Shown here one piece after another: positions 41,055 through 50,565 of a DNA stretch of 64,000 nucleotides; the stretch's first letter is position 1, and each line of letters opens with the position of its first letter. The translations under genes and the position numbers were made by a program. Under the pieces are notes generated by a model. It ran no database searches and had not been told where the DNA came from. It was given only the letters and a program-made list of their open reading frames with translations. Source of the DNA: Muribaculaceae bacterium (lineage in GTDB: Bacteria > Bacteroidota > Bacteroidia > Bacteroidales > Muribaculaceae); assembly GCA_910573745.1 (NCBI GenBank), contig CAJSYI010000001.1:1-64000 (forward strand), read 5' to 3'.

Positions 41055-42149
41055 TTATTTAGGCATTGATGGGTCTATAAGATTGAATATTGCGTCACGA
41101 CCTTGTTTGTTCCATTTGAAGTCGGTACGTTTACGTAAGCCGGTTCTGGGTTCATGGGTCCCCCATGTTTCATGTCCGGGCGTAACCACCAGTTTTCCGA
41201 CACCAGTTGTTATGATACCGGCGTTGAATAGCTTCATACGAAGTGTTTTGTAGCACATTCCAAGTTCTGAAGCGATTTGAGTGGTTGTGTATAGCTCTCG
41301 GTCGGTAATGACCGCATCGTAATAATCAACTTTAGGTGCAGCCAGAATCAGGTTGTTTTCAGCTGTGATTGCACGTTGTTTCATTCTATCAAGAGCTTCT
41401 TTTGCTGCCACTAATCCACGTGCCATGACAATCTCTGGGGTATCGTCTGGACCAGCGATAACATAACCTCCAGTTTTTCTTATAGAAGGTAATACTTCTT
41501 TTGTTACCCATTTGCGGAATGGTCTTGCTTTAGGAACGTCACTGCGTAAGATTACTTCGTAGAGTGCCGATTCATTGATAAAAGTTGCTTTTGAGTTTCC
41601 TACCGACTGGGGGTAACTCAAAGTTAGGGCGTGTAAATCAATGAGTTGGGAGTCTGATTCGTCCAATCGGCTTTTAACCTTGCTTGGATTAGAAAGTTCT
41701 AACGCTTTGCAGACATCGGCAAGACAGAATAAAGGACCGTCTTCAGATGGCACAGAGCGCACCTCTCCAAATTCAGGGTGTGAGAAGATCTTTAGAGCTT
41801 CCTCCGGAGTTGATTCTTCTGTTTTGATTTGCTTACAGATTTCTCGCATCCACGCAATTTTCTCTTGTTGATCGGGATAGATATGGGCCTTGACACCTCG
41901 TTTAGCAAGGTTTTCAAGGTCGCAAGATTGGATTGCTGAAAGAGCTTTACCGTTTTTGTAAAACTCAATCTTTGCACATGTGTAGCAGATTTGAAAGATG
42001 GGAATTGAACTTGCACCTAATTGAAGTAGGTTGCGGGCATCAGTTACGGGTATATAAACCGCATCTTCCACTTTTCTGAATCGCACAACCATTCCTCGAT
42101 AGCTATGCGAAACGACCTCTGGGTGGTCGGCATATTTTCTTGTGGCCAT
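41055..42149 (-). CDS. BRO/KilA-type antirepressor-like protein
   Basis: 364 aa. Residues about 125-230 match the BRO-N domain (PLFCLADVCKALELSNPSKV, then RPFRKWVTKEVLPSIRKTGGYV). The C-terminal third (DRELYTTTQIASELGM to the end) has the KilA-C/ANT pattern. An extra N-terminal region of about 120 residues is unassigned. Such proteins regulate lysogeny, so it may control phage development. It is preceded by a run of eight C/G at about 42181, a possible slippage-prone tract. Confidence 0.7.
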   Translation of the reverse strand: MATRKYADHPEVVSHSYRGMVVRFRKVEDAVYIPVTDARNLLQLGASSIPIFQICYTCAKIEFYKNGKALSAIQSCDLENLAKRGVKAHIYPDQQEKIAWMREICKQIKTEESTPEEALKIFSHPEFGEVRSVPSEDGPLFCLADVCKALELSNPSKVKSRLDESDSQLIDLHALTLSYPQSVGNSKATFINESALYEVILRSDVPKARPFRKWVTKEVLPSIRKTGGYVIAGPDDTPEIVMARGLVAAKEALDRMKQRAITAENNLILAAPKVDYYDAVITDRELYTTTQIASELGMCYKTLRMKLFNAGIITTGVGKLVVTPGHETWGTHEPRTGLRKRTDFKWNKQGRDAIFNLIDPSMPK

Positions 42150-42208
42150 AAATAGGTAATTGGGGAGGGTACGGAATATACCCCCCCCAGTTTTGATGAT
42201 TTGTTAGA

Positions 42209-42652
42209 TTATTTGATGCCAGTATGGCCGTAGCCTTTTTCGCCACGTTCAGTTTCGGTGAGTTCTTCGACTTCTTCCCATTCAGCTTGTACGACAGGCT
42301 TAATGACAAGTTGTCCGATACGGTCGCCATCATTGATTTCAACTGGCTCATAGCCATTGTTGAAAATGATTACGCCGATGTCGCCACGATAGTCACTGTC
42401 GATGGTGCCAAGATGGGCTACGACACCGAGTTTGATTGCGTTACCTGAACGACCTCGAACTTGTCCTTCGTAGCCGACAGGGAGTTCAATGTGGATGCCG
42501 GTGGGAACCAGGGCTCTTTCTCCGGGTTGGAGGCGAACTGGTTCGTCGATGTTAGCGCGGAGATCGGCGCCAGCAGAACCGGGAGTTTTGTACTTGGGAA
42601 GCTCGTGCTTTGACTTGTTAATGATTTTGACTTTCAGTGTTGGTTGTTTCAT
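42209..42652 (-). CDS. dut: dUTPase
   Basis: 147 aa with the five trimeric dUTPase motifs: AGADLRA near residue 28, RGRSGNAIKLGV (motif 2), GTIDSDYRGDI with the catalytic Asp (motif 3), RIGQLVI (motif 4) and GEKGYGHTG (motif 5). Motif 2 reads RGRSGNA where RPRSGLA is usual, and motif 5 reads GYGHTG where GFGSTG is usual. Hydrolyses dUTP to dUMP, lowering uracil in phage DNA. Confidence 0.9.
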   Translation of the reverse strand: MKQPTLKVKIINKSKHELPKYKTPGSAGADLRANIDEPVRLQPGERALVPTGIHIELPVGYEGQVRGRSGNAIKLGVVAHLGTIDSDYRGDIGVIIFNNGYEPVEINDGDRIGQLVIKPVVQAEWEEVEELTETERGEKGYGHTGIK

Positions 42653-43016
42653 TGGGGTCTGTTTTGAAAGGGTAAAACGGTGATTTCTCTTTTGCGGCTT
42701 TGGAGTATTTCATGCCTTTTCTACTCATTTTCCCATTTGGGTAAACTTTGCGTTCTACTTGACAAAGCCTATCATATTCTTCCAGATTTAGCTTTCCCAT
42801 ATCATCATCTTCAAGAGTGATGTTAGGAGCCAAATATCGGAAATAGAGTTTTTGGTATGAAATAATCTTACCAGTACATGCTGCACGGATAGATGAAACA
42901 TTCCAGTCGTGAGCCTTAGCCAGTGCAAAAGCCGATTGATTGATAGAAATGAGTCTTTTCTGAGGGTTAAAGACCAAGACTCTTTTAGTTGTTGTGTTCG
43001 TGCTCGTCATCTTCAT
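42618..43016 (-). CDS. Hypothetical protein
   Basis: 132 aa from the ATG at 43016 (MKMTSTNTTTKR); the longer frame to 43181 would overlap the next gene. Basic, with NPQKRLISINQSAFALAKAHDW, likely a nucleic-acid-binding small protein. Overlaps the dUTPase start by 35 nt and the upstream gene by 32 nt. Confidence 0.5.
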   Translation of the reverse strand: MKMTSTNTTTKRVLVFNPQKRLISINQSAFALAKAHDWNVSSIRAACTGKIISYQKLYFRYLAPNITLEDDDMGKLNLEEYDRLCQVERKVYPNGKMSRKGMKYSKAAKEKSPFYPFKTDPNETTNTESQNH

Positions 43017-43440
43017 CTCTGCATAACACTTCCGTAGGGATGCGCTGGCGAGCTTTGCGCAAGAGGTAAGCGTCAGAGACGGCGAATCCGTTACTGAACA
43101 ATTCGTCCATTCTATCGAATATGTACAGAAGGAAGGGAGGGTTAACGAAAGATATAAAAAGGTAGACGAGGCTACTTTCAATTAGTATATGACCCTCAGT
43201 ATTGAGATAGCAGACTCCATCTTCATTCAGTTGAAGTGTGCTTATGATGTCGCTGATTGGGCCTTCATATTTTTTAAGGAAGGCATCAACACTCAATGAA
43301 AGTCGTTTGGATTTTATATAAGCGGTCGCATCGAAAAAGATCTGACCATCAATTTGCCTCCCGAAGAGCATTTCGGGAAATTCTGGAAAAAGCGGCTCTG
43401 TGCATTTAAGGTCTATTGCTTTCCCAGCATAAGATAGCAT
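42985..43440 (-). CDS. Hypothetical protein
   Basis: 151 aa, ATG. Contains DGQIFFDATAYIKSKR, faintly like the start of KilA-N domains, and an acidic EDDEHEHNN tail. Function uncertain. Confidence 0.5.
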   Translation of the reverse strand: MLSYAGKAIDLKCTEPLFPEFPEMLFGRQIDGQIFFDATAYIKSKRLSLSVDAFLKKYEGPISDIISTLQLNEDGVCYLNTEGHILIESSLVYLFISFVNPPFLLYIFDRMDELFSNGFAVSDAYLLRKARQRIPTEVLCRDEDDEHEHNN

Positions 43441-43443
43441 TTG

Positions 43444-43992
43444 TTATGCAAGATTTTTCACTTTGTTTTCGTAAACCTCTACAGGCCACATAATGGCAGC
43501 TGTCGGGTCAAATTCTGCTTTTCGGACAACAAAATCACCCATAGCTACAGAGTTGTGAAGATATTCTGCCACCAGTTTGCTTGCCTCAGCGTTAGAGGTA
43601 GCCGGAATGTAGAGGGTTTTGTGGCTGCGTTTTTCTTTGGCAGTTTTTTCATCAATGGTGATGAACATGACTTTGACACCATAAAGACCTACGCCTGTTT
43701 CATCTCCTTCCTCGAAATAACAGCTTACGAGACCACATACGAGGCTGTCATCTTTATGGAGATTGTCATTGTAAATGATGTCTTCGATTTTCGTTTTCAG
43801 AATTTCGATTGATACATCATCTGAGAACTGTTTGCGATTTTGGCTTGCGATAAGCTCATACGCTACTTTCTCTGCTTCAGTATAGCTGGTTGCTAAAACA
43901 AGTTCTTCAGTCTTCAGTTTTTGAAGCTGACCGCTCTCATTAGCCTCACCCAGCCACCCTGTCTTGATACGGTAATAATTTAATCCGTCCAT
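43444..43992 (-). CDS. DUF4494-like protein
   Basis: 182 aa, ATG. N-terminus YYRIKTGWLGEANESGQ followed by EELVLATSYTEAEKVAYE matches the layout of DUF4494 proteins common in Bacteroidales phages and elements. Promoter-proximal gene of the dUTPase/antirepressor/ligase operon. Confidence 0.6.
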   Translation of the reverse strand: MDGLNYYRIKTGWLGEANESGQLQKLKTEELVLATSYTEAEKVAYELIASQNRKQFSDDVSIEILKTKIEDIIYNDNLHKDDSLVCGLVSCYFEEGDETGVGLYGVKVMFITIDEKTAKEKRSHKTLYIPATSNAEASKLVAEYLHNSVAMGDFVVRKAEFDPTAAIMWPVEVYENKVKNLA

Positions 43993-44030
43993 GTGATTTG
44001 GTTTTTAGTGAGTAAAAATGTTTTCGACTG

Positions 44031-44062
44031 CAAAGTTAACACATCTCGTTTACATACACAAA
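44031..44062 (-). promoter_or_regulatory. Perfect Bacteroidales promoter for the early operon
   Basis: Minus strand TTTG (44062-44059), 20 bp, TAACTTTG (44038-44031). It lies 39 bp before the ATG of 43444-43992 and would drive the genes down to the ligase. Confidence 0.75.
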
Positions 44063-44246
44063 TATATTTCTATTTATGAATAGTTAAAAGATGTTATGTA
44101 TCTTATATTGCATAATATATGAGCTTAAATGAAGTGTCTTGAAATTTTATGATTTAACAGACTGAAATAATCTGGATGAATATAGCTATGGCTTAACTCA
44201 AACAGAAAAAATCCATAAGGACTATTCTTTGGTAAAACAATTTACG
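44063..44246. other. AT-rich divergent intergenic region, late-operon leader
   Basis: Between the early minus promoter and the portal gene. No match to TAnnTTTG with correct spacing was seen on the plus strand, so the late genes may use a phage-specific activator. Confidence 0.35.
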
Positions 44247-45572
44247 ATGTCTGTAGCTACATATTACCCACGATATAATGCTGATATGCTGGAGAGTAAC
44301 TTCCGTACCAGCAAGAAAACTATACAGGAGTATGTTCGGGAAATCGAGCGGCACTGTAGATATAAGTCTGTGGCCCATCAATTGGCCGATGAGACAATTC
44401 TCGACGACAGAGGTAAGCTGATTGACCTCTATGAAGCATGTGTGCAGCAAGACGCGCACTTAGCCGGTGTCTTGGAAACACTCTACTCCCAGATACTTGG
44501 TGAAAGATATATGCTTGCCCGTCAGACTGACAAAGGTAAATATGTACCAGATACCCAGGAAACGAAAAAGATTAGAGGACGCCAATTTGATAAGGTTATT
44601 AAAGGTATTGTAGATTCAATGCTTTATGGCTTTACAGGGTTAGAGATACTCCCTGGTATTGATCCTCGAACTGGCAAATTGAAGGAAATCAATCAGATTG
44701 AGCGCCGTAATATCCTCCCAAGTCAACGCCGTATCGTTCAGCGACAGAATATATGGAACCCTGGCTGGAATTTTGATTCTGCACAATATGTAGATAATTA
44801 TGTGTTGATAGACTCCGGGGGGCTTGGGGCGTTTTCAGCTACTACTCCTTTGATTTTGGCAAAAAAGTTCACTTTTGCTAATTATGTAAACTTCTCACAC
44901 ACTTACGGCCAACCTATCATTCATGGCAAACTTCAGTCCGAATCACAGTCAGACAGACGACGTTTTGCTTCTGAGATAGCTAATGCTGCAATGAATAAAA
45001 TTGTAGTAACGGGCCTTGAAGATGAGGTTGACATTAAGACTTTTACGATGTCTAACTCCGAGAAGATTTTTACCGGTCTGATTGAACTGGTAGATCGAGA
45101 TGTTTCCAATCGAATCTTAGGTTCTGAGTCTATGGCTGGTGCCACTCAGTCTTATGTTGGTGCCACTAAAGCACATGAAGACATATTCAGAGATCGCATT
45201 TCGATGTATCGGGATTATATAGAGAATGTGATGAATGAGGAAATTATTCCTCGTCTTGTCGCTATGGGTTATATTAAACCCGGTCTGGAGTTCATGTATT
45301 CACGTCGTTTGGAAATGTCTAATAAAGACCAGATAGACCTCTATACATCTTTACTCGGTTTCTACGAGATAGAATCGGATGAAATTGAAAAGACATTTGG
45401 TGTGCATGTAGGTAAACAGCTCAATGTCGTAACTGGTGGTGGAGGTCCCGCTGGTGGTTCTACAAGTGGTGGAGATGGTTATGGTCCTGGACGGCATTTA
45501 ACAGATGAAGAATATATGCGCCGGTATGGTCATCCTCGTAGAGCTGCAAATTTTCTCCAGGGGAGAAAGTAG
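44247..45572 (+). CDS. Portal protein (DUF935/Mu gp29-like)
   Basis: 441 aa from the ATG at 44247; a TTG 18 nt earlier is less likely. The RRNILPSQRRIVQRQNIWNPGW core, the FTFANYVNFSHTYGQPIIHGKL segment and the SESMAGATQSYVGATKAHED motif identify the DUF935 portal family. It forms the dodecameric vertex through which DNA enters. Near the end the codons GCA AAT TTT form a -1 slippery heptamer (45548-45554), and the frame for the next gene stays open from there. Confidence 0.85.
   Translation: MSVATYYPRYNADMLESNFRTSKKTIQEYVREIERHCRYKSVAHQLADETILDDRGKLIDLYEACVQQDAHLAGVLETLYSQILGERYMLARQTDKGKYVPDTQETKKIRGRQFDKVIKGIVDSMLYGFTGLEILPGIDPRTGKLKEINQIERRNILPSQRRIVQRQNIWNPGWNFDSAQYVDNYVLIDSGGLGAFSATTPLILAKKFTFANYVNFSHTYGQPIIHGKLQSESQSDRRRFASEIANAAMNKIVVTGLEDEVDIKTFTMSNSEKIFTGLIELVDRDVSNRILGSESMAGATQSYVGATKAHEDIFRDRISMYRDYIENVMNEEIIPRLVAMGYIKPGLEFMYSRRLEMSNKDQIDLYTSLLGFYEIESDEIEKTFGVHVGKQLNVVTGGGGPAGGSTSGGDGYGPGRHLTDEEYMRRYGHPRRAANFLQGRK
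45548..45554 (+). other. Probable -1 frameshift site joining portal to MuF-like gene
   Basis: The heptamer A-AAT-TTT is in the zero frame 18 nt before the portal stop. After a -1 shift the frame is open (SPGEKVGSALLPDIQARR...) straight into the head-morphogenesis gene, which otherwise has no ATG until well inside. The same type of heptamer (A-AAT-TTA) is used at the tail chaperone (52857). Confidence 0.5.
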
Positions 45573-45676
45573 GCAGTGCTTTACTCCCCGATATTCAGGC
45601 CAGACGACTGCCAAAAGAAGATAAAGACAAAGAAGATGAGGAATACGCTGCTCTTGTTGCCGCTTTCCAACGTTTT

Positions 45677-46462
45677 GTGGATCGAGTGTCTACAGGATTG
45701 GATGCAGATGAAGTGTTTGAGGAATTGGTGTCAATTCGTGCAGATTTCGCTCTTCGTCATGCTTTTGACGGCTTTGGGATGGAATATGATCAGGCTCTTG
45801 AACTAATACGAAATAAGGAAAACCTTACACCTGAACAGAATACTGAGCGCGAGATTTTACTTGCAGCTGTTGATAATCTGATTGATTTCGCTACTGTTGA
45901 AGAATATCATGCTGTATCTGAGACCATTGATTTCTTAGATAACGAAGAGTTAGAGCATGAGGACGACGGAATGGATGAGGAAGAACGTGAGGAAGCAATT
46001 CTTGCCATTTGCGCCAAATATAATCGTCGATATGCTAACACTGAGAATCACGATATTGAGTATGCGATGATTGTTGCAGCTCAGTTATCGGCCCTTTCAG
46101 ATGACAGCTATTTAATGTATATGACGATGGGCGATGAACGTGTTCGCCCCTGGCATCTCCAGTATGAAGGGTTCACAGCTCCTAAATCTTCATTCCCGGC
46201 ATGGCTGGTTCCTCCTATTGAGCATCAGTGTCGCTGTTATTTGATTGAGGATGGTAAACCAACCTCACAGATGAGCGACATTAAAGCCCAGAGAGTACAA
46301 ATTGAGCCTCCTTATTGGTTTAATCCAACATTCAAAGAATGTGTGGCATTTGGCGGCAGGATATTTTCTGATGAACATCCATATTTCACAATTGACGAGT
46401 CCCATAAAGATAGGTTAAAAGAAATTTCTGAACATATTAAATCTCATTACTTAAATGCCTAA
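45677..46462 (+). CDS. MuF-like head morphogenesis protein
   Basis: 261 aa from a GTG at 45677, or longer if made as a fusion by -1 frameshift from portal at 45554. The C-terminal part has MTMGDERVRPWHLQYEGFTAP and WLVPPIEHQCRCYLI, the conserved core of phage Mu F-like head proteins. They are thought to act at the portal during packaging or injection. The region before the GTG (RRLPKEDKDKEDEEY) is open in frame with no start codon. Confidence 0.75.
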   Translation: MDRVSTGLDADEVFEELVSIRADFALRHAFDGFGMEYDQALELIRNKENLTPEQNTEREILLAAVDNLIDFATVEEYHAVSETIDFLDNEELEHEDDGMDEEEREEAILAICAKYNRRYANTENHDIEYAMIVAAQLSALSDDSYLMYMTMGDERVRPWHLQYEGFTAPKSSFPAWLVPPIEHQCRCYLIEDGKPTSQMSDIKAQRVQIEPPYWFNPTFKECVAFGGRIFSDEHPYFTIDESHKDRLKEISEHIKSHYLNA

Positions 46463-46997
46463 AATTACTTTACAGCAGATGATTAGGCAATGGGCCGGAG
46501 CTGCACATAAGTTTGAGGTTAATGTCACTAATGCTGAAGCGCAACTTGCACGGTTTGCATGGGAGACATTCAGGAAATCTTTTACTCTGAAGAAATTCAA
46601 TTCTAAAGGAGCCCCGGCTTGGAGAAGCCTTCAGAACCCACCAAAGCCAACTCATGTGGGTCTTTTACATGAGACCGGGGCTTTGAAAGATTCATTAGAA
46701 TACAGATTTACTCGCCAGTCAAAGGGGGGGGAGATTAAAGTTTGGACTGATGAAAAGAAATTCATGCGAGAAAACCGCAACAAGCAGGGACAATGTTTTG
46801 CTGCCATACATAATAATGGTGGTCTGACAGCCACTCGTGGATCAAAAGCCAGTCATATCATTCAACGTCAATTTATGCCGGTGGAAAAAGAAGATGCCGG
46901 ATCTTTAGTCGGTCCAACAACTTATGGAGATTCTTCCTACATGATTGACCGATTATCAAAACTTCATGTTCAAATTTTTTACGGACTTCCGAAATGA
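46455..46997 (+). CDS. Mu gpG-like virion morphogenesis/tail completion protein
   Basis: 180 aa, ATG overlapping the previous stop by 8 nt. FRKSFTLKKFNSKGAPAWRSL, then LHETGALKDSLEYRFTRQ and a late RQFMPVEKE are typical of the gpG-like family. Links the head to the tail. Confidence 0.7.
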   Translation: MPKITLQQMIRQWAGAAHKFEVNVTNAEAQLARFAWETFRKSFTLKKFNSKGAPAWRSLQNPPKPTHVGLLHETGALKDSLEYRFTRQSKGGEIKVWTDEKKFMRENRNKQGQCFAAIHNNGGLTATRGSKASHIIQRQFMPVEKEDAGSLVGPTTYGDSSYMIDRLSKLHVQIFYGLPK

Positions 46998-47752
46998 TAG
47001 TTGATAAGAAGAAACAAGACCAACTGCCAGCTCCTATCGAGCCGGAGGTTAATGTAACTGTCGTAGACGACCGTTATCAGACTGAACAAGAGTTAATTGC
47101 TGGAAATGCTCTTGAAGATTTATATTTAGCAGTATCTAAGGTTATTAAGGACTTAAAAGTCAATCCTGATGATCCCAACAGTAAGCCATTATTCCGGACG
47201 GTAAAATGGAATATGGGGCAGTTGAACCGTATTCGCAATTCCAAACATAATGAGGAATATGCAATGGCTCTCCCGTTATGCCTTATTCACTTTATCAATG
47301 TTTATTGGAACCTCGGTTTTAATAAAATAGGTCAAGCTTACGCACAAATGCGTATATGTTATGTACTCAATCGTCTGAACACCAATGACGATGAATACCA
47401 GACTGAAGGTACTCGTGTGCTCAAACAAATTATTGAGGCACTGAATGATAACATGACCAATATCTCACCACTGATAACACGTTTCCAGCTATCTTATTGG
47501 GATCAAGTAGAAAGCTTTGATCGTGGAGTTCAGCAGTTTTGGATAACTTATGAAGTTCGTTTCAACGATTATACCACTTATCGCTATAAAAAATACACTC
47601 CAGTATATCTTGTGGCTCCACCCTTTACGAACTTCTCCGATATGGATAAAGAGCATAATACTGATAATAAAGAGAATGTGGTTCGTCCGGTAGAAGATGC
47701 TGCAATATTCACAAAAGAGGTTCCCAATGTGGAACCTGAAATAACTACTTGA
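46994..47752 (+). CDS. Structural-module hypothetical protein
   Basis: 252 aa, ATG with 4-nt overlap. No recognised domain. Position between gpG-like and protease genes and the TRVLKQIIEALNDNMTNISP helix suggest a head-tail connector or tail terminator. Unproven. Confidence 0.6.
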   Translation: MIVDKKKQDQLPAPIEPEVNVTVVDDRYQTEQELIAGNALEDLYLAVSKVIKDLKVNPDDPNSKPLFRTVKWNMGQLNRIRNSKHNEEYAMALPLCLIHFINVYWNLGFNKIGQAYAQMRICYVLNRLNTNDDEYQTEGTRVLKQIIEALNDNMTNISPLITRFQLSYWDQVESFDRGVQQFWITYEVRFNDYTTYRYKKYTPVYLVAPPFTNFSDMDKEHNTDNKENVVRPVEDAAIFTKEVPNVEPEITT

Positions 47753-47800
47753 TTCAACCTTTGAAATTTCAGTCTGCTATTCTTCAGAAAAAACACAGAA

Positions 47801-49069
47801 ATGGAGATTAGCAATCTGAAATATATTGTTGGAAAAGCCGAAGCCAATAAACCGGCGATTATCCGGTTTTTTGGCCCGGTTGACCAATACACTACCAGAG
47901 ACTTTAATGATGAGTTTCTGTATCTGCAAAATTGCGTCCAGCCTTCTAAAATTGTCGTGATGATAAATTCAGAAGGTGGGTCAGTGGTGTATGGCATGAG
48001 CACATTTTCTGTCATTCAATCTTGTCCTATCCCTGTTGATTGTGTAATCGAAGGACTTGCAGCTTCTATGGGCTCTATCATCTGGGCCGCTGGCGATCGT
48101 CTCTATATGCACGATTATTCTTTGCTTATGGTGCATAATCCATTTATGCGATGTGCAGAAGAGGCTGATGCAAATACAAAAGCTACAATAGAAGCTTTCC
48201 GTGGTCAACTGGAAACAATCTATTGCAAGCGCTTTGCAATGAAGAAGGAAGATGTGCAGAAGATGATGAATGGCGAAGACAATGTAGATGGCACTTACTT
48301 CAGTGCTAAAGAAGCAGTCGCTGCTGGGATTATCAGCAAAGAAAACATCATCAAAACATCAAAGCATATTCGAGATGAAATACATGCAAAAATAGATGGC
48401 GTAACTGATGCAGCGTCACTTCGAGATATAATGGCCTCTGCTGTTGAAGCAGAGGATTATAAACTTGGTGACAAAATGCTTGCTATTCTTGAACAAAACA
48501 ATGAATCAACAATAAACCAAAGCAAAATGGAACCCAACTCTAATCCAATTTTCGCTGCTCTGATGGCACAGCTTGGTTTTGCAGAAGATTCCCAACTCAC
48601 CAATGTTTCCAATCGTATCGCCGAGCTTATTCAGGCAGAGGCTGAGCTGAAGATCGTGAAATCTAAGTATGACGACCTTCAGATCAAATTCACCGGTAAG
48701 GAGACCGAAGTTGCCAATCTTACTGAAAAACTCGGTAAAGTCGAAGGTCAGCTCAAACAGTATCAGGACGCTGAAGCTGCTGCTCGTGCAGAAGAAATCA
48801 ACGCCCTTATTGAAAAAGCAGTTGAAGACGGCAAGATTAAAGCCGAGTCCAAAGCAAAATGGATCGAGATGGCTAACGCCAATCTCGAAACCGTGAAAGA
48901 AACACTCGACTCAATCGCTGGTCGCCAGGTCATCACCCAGGCTATTGCCAATGACCCTGAAAACCGTGCTGATGCCGCTGCCGGTGCTACTCCGGCTGAA
49001 CGAGAACTCGCCGAAATGGTGAAAGCCGCTGTCGGTGCCGATTTTCAGTTCAAGAAACTCGAAGACTAA
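47801..49069 (+). CDS. ClpP-like prohead protease fused to scaffold domain
   Basis: 422 aa. The N-terminal 220 residues are a ClpP/S14-type protease: GLAASMGS with catalytic Ser89 and LLMVHNPF with His112; the third catalytic residue is likely the Asp in DGTYFSAKEA. The C-terminal 190 residues are helical and coiled-coil-like (TEVANLTEKLGKVEGQLKQ) with no fold of their own, as expected of a scaffold removed by the protease. Immediately precedes the capsid gene. Confidence 0.8.
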   Translation: MEISNLKYIVGKAEANKPAIIRFFGPVDQYTTRDFNDEFLYLQNCVQPSKIVVMINSEGGSVVYGMSTFSVIQSCPIPVDCVIEGLAASMGSIIWAAGDRLYMHDYSLLMVHNPFMRCAEEADANTKATIEAFRGQLETIYCKRFAMKKEDVQKMMNGEDNVDGTYFSAKEAVAAGIISKENIIKTSKHIRDEIHAKIDGVTDAASLRDIMASAVEAEDYKLGDKMLAILEQNNESTINQSKMEPNSNPIFAALMAQLGFAEDSQLTNVSNRIAELIQAEAELKIVKSKYDDLQIKFTGKETEVANLTEKLGKVEGQLKQYQDAEAAARAEEINALIEKAVEDGKIKAESKAKWIEMANANLETVKETLDSIAGRQVITQAIANDPENRADAAAGATPAERELAEMVKAAVGADFQFKKLED

Positions 49070-49089
49070 ACAAAAACACAACGAAATAA

Positions 49090-50199
49090 ATGGCAAGCTC
49101 TGTTAATTTCGCGCAAAACTCTTACGCTGGTGAGGTCCTTGAAGACCTTCTCACGTACACCGCGCAGGGTAATGATACCTATAAGGAGGGTCTTATCCAC
49201 ATCAAGTCCGGCATCCAGTTTGAATACACAATCCCCGCTGTGAAGCTCGGTAAAATCATTCAAGACAACAAACCTACTCCTACTTCGACTGAAGGCGCCG
49301 GTGCCGGCACTGTCGATGGCCTGAACCAATATACCTTTACTGAACGTAAGCTGACACCGGCAGAGTTCATGGTATATCTGGAGTTCAATCCCCGCGACTT
49401 CGAGAAGTATTACAAGTTCGCTCAACCGGACGGTAATCTCGTGTTCCGTGAACTCGATCCCAAGATTCAGGCAACGATGCTTCGTCTGCTCATGGATCGC
49501 AAGAACGAATGGATCGGCGAGTCTATCTGGAGCTCGGCGAAGGGTGGCTCTGCACAGGCTAAAATCACCGCGCCGATGGCTCTTAAAGCTGATGGTACTC
49601 TCGATACAACTGCTGACACCACTTGCACCACTATCGGTGGCGACAACGCTGGTGGCCCGATGAAGTATTTCGATGGCGCAATGAAGCGTCTGCTCGAAAA
49701 GACCGTCACTGACCCTAAAACTGCACAGAAAGAAGAAGCCGTAATCCTTGCTGGTGACACCCGTCTTGATACAGGCGAAGCCGTAGAAGCAGCTTTCAAG
49801 GCTATGTATCGCAAGTGTCCCAAGCAGATCCGTAAGAGCTCCGGTCTTGTGTTCGTCTGTGGCATGGATGTCTGGGATCTCTACGACCAGTATCTTTCTG
49901 ACAAGACTGTCAAATATGCTGACAACACCAAGATCAACCAGTATCGCTACAAAGGCATCCGTATCGTCCCGATTATCGGTGTTCCTGAGCACACTATCGT
50001 TCTCGGTCACTTTACCACTGGCATGGACTCGAACCTTTGGATGGGCGTTGACTACGCCAACGACACCGAGGTTCTGAAAGTAGACCGCCTCCAGGCAAAT
50101 TCTGAGCTCTACTTCTTCCTTATGCGTATGAAGATGGACGTAAATATCGTGCGCCCTGCCGAAATCGTCCTTTGGACCGCATACAAGAAAACAGCGTAA
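49090..50199 (+). CDS. Major capsid protein
   Basis: 369 aa, ATG. First large gene after the protease. N-arm then alpha/beta segments consistent with an HK97-like fold (FEYTIPAVKLGKI, GMDVWDLYDQYLSDKT, GIRIVPIIGVPEHTIVLG). Codon use is GC-richer and more regular than in its neighbours, typical of a highly expressed structural gene. Confidence 0.75.
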   Translation: MASSVNFAQNSYAGEVLEDLLTYTAQGNDTYKEGLIHIKSGIQFEYTIPAVKLGKIIQDNKPTPTSTEGAGAGTVDGLNQYTFTERKLTPAEFMVYLEFNPRDFEKYYKFAQPDGNLVFRELDPKIQATMLRLLMDRKNEWIGESIWSSAKGGSAQAKITAPMALKADGTLDTTADTTCTTIGGDNAGGPMKYFDGAMKRLLEKTVTDPKTAQKEEAVILAGDTRLDTGEAVEAAFKAMYRKCPKQIRKSSGLVFVCGMDVWDLYDQYLSDKTVKYADNTKINQYRYKGIRIVPIIGVPEHTIVLGHFTTGMDSNLWMGVDYANDTEVLKVDRLQANSELYFFLMRMKMDVNIVRPAEIVLWTAYKKTA

Positions 50200-50274
50200 C
50201 CAATAATCGACAATTAACACACAAAAGGGAGTGGAGATTGAAACTCCGCTCCCTTTTCAAATATCACGAATATT

Positions 50275-50532
50275 ATGGCAAAAGTAACAGCAGAACCTAA
50301 GACGGTAGCGCAGTCTGATACTCCTGATACCGATACACCCACCACTCCTACAACATCTCCAACTGAGACTGAAAAGCCTGTGGTGGTACCGGATAACATC
50401 GCACCGCTTTTCAAGGCTTGCCCGCAGTACGATCAGCTATGGATTGATCGAGAAGGGGGCGTATTCGCCAGCAAACCCGTGGACTCAACCACGGCTATTC
50501 TTTACAAAAAACCTACCGCCCAGAAGGCATAA
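50275..50532 (+). CDS. Thr/Pro-rich small structural protein
   Basis: 85 aa, ATG. The N-terminal 40 residues are Thr/Pro/Asp-rich (TPDTDTPTTPTTSPTETEKP); the remainder is a small folded part with DQLWIDREGGVFAS. Perhaps a minor head decoration protein. Confidence 0.55.
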   Translation: MAKVTAEPKTVAQSDTPDTDTPTTPTTSPTETEKPVVVPDNIAPLFKACPQYDQLWIDREGGVFASKPVDSTTAILYKKPTAQKA

Positions 50533-50565
50533 GGATTTTCAACGAATAATTAAACTCACCAATAA

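Noticed and set aside
45576-45806. 76-aa plus frame after portal
   Set aside because: Overlaps the MuF-like gene in another frame and reads as an out-of-frame product; the -1 frame carries the conserved protein.
49066-50220. 384-aa minus-strand frame opposite the capsid gene
   Set aside because: Shadow of the GC-rich capsid coding sequence; the plus-strand gene fits the late operon.
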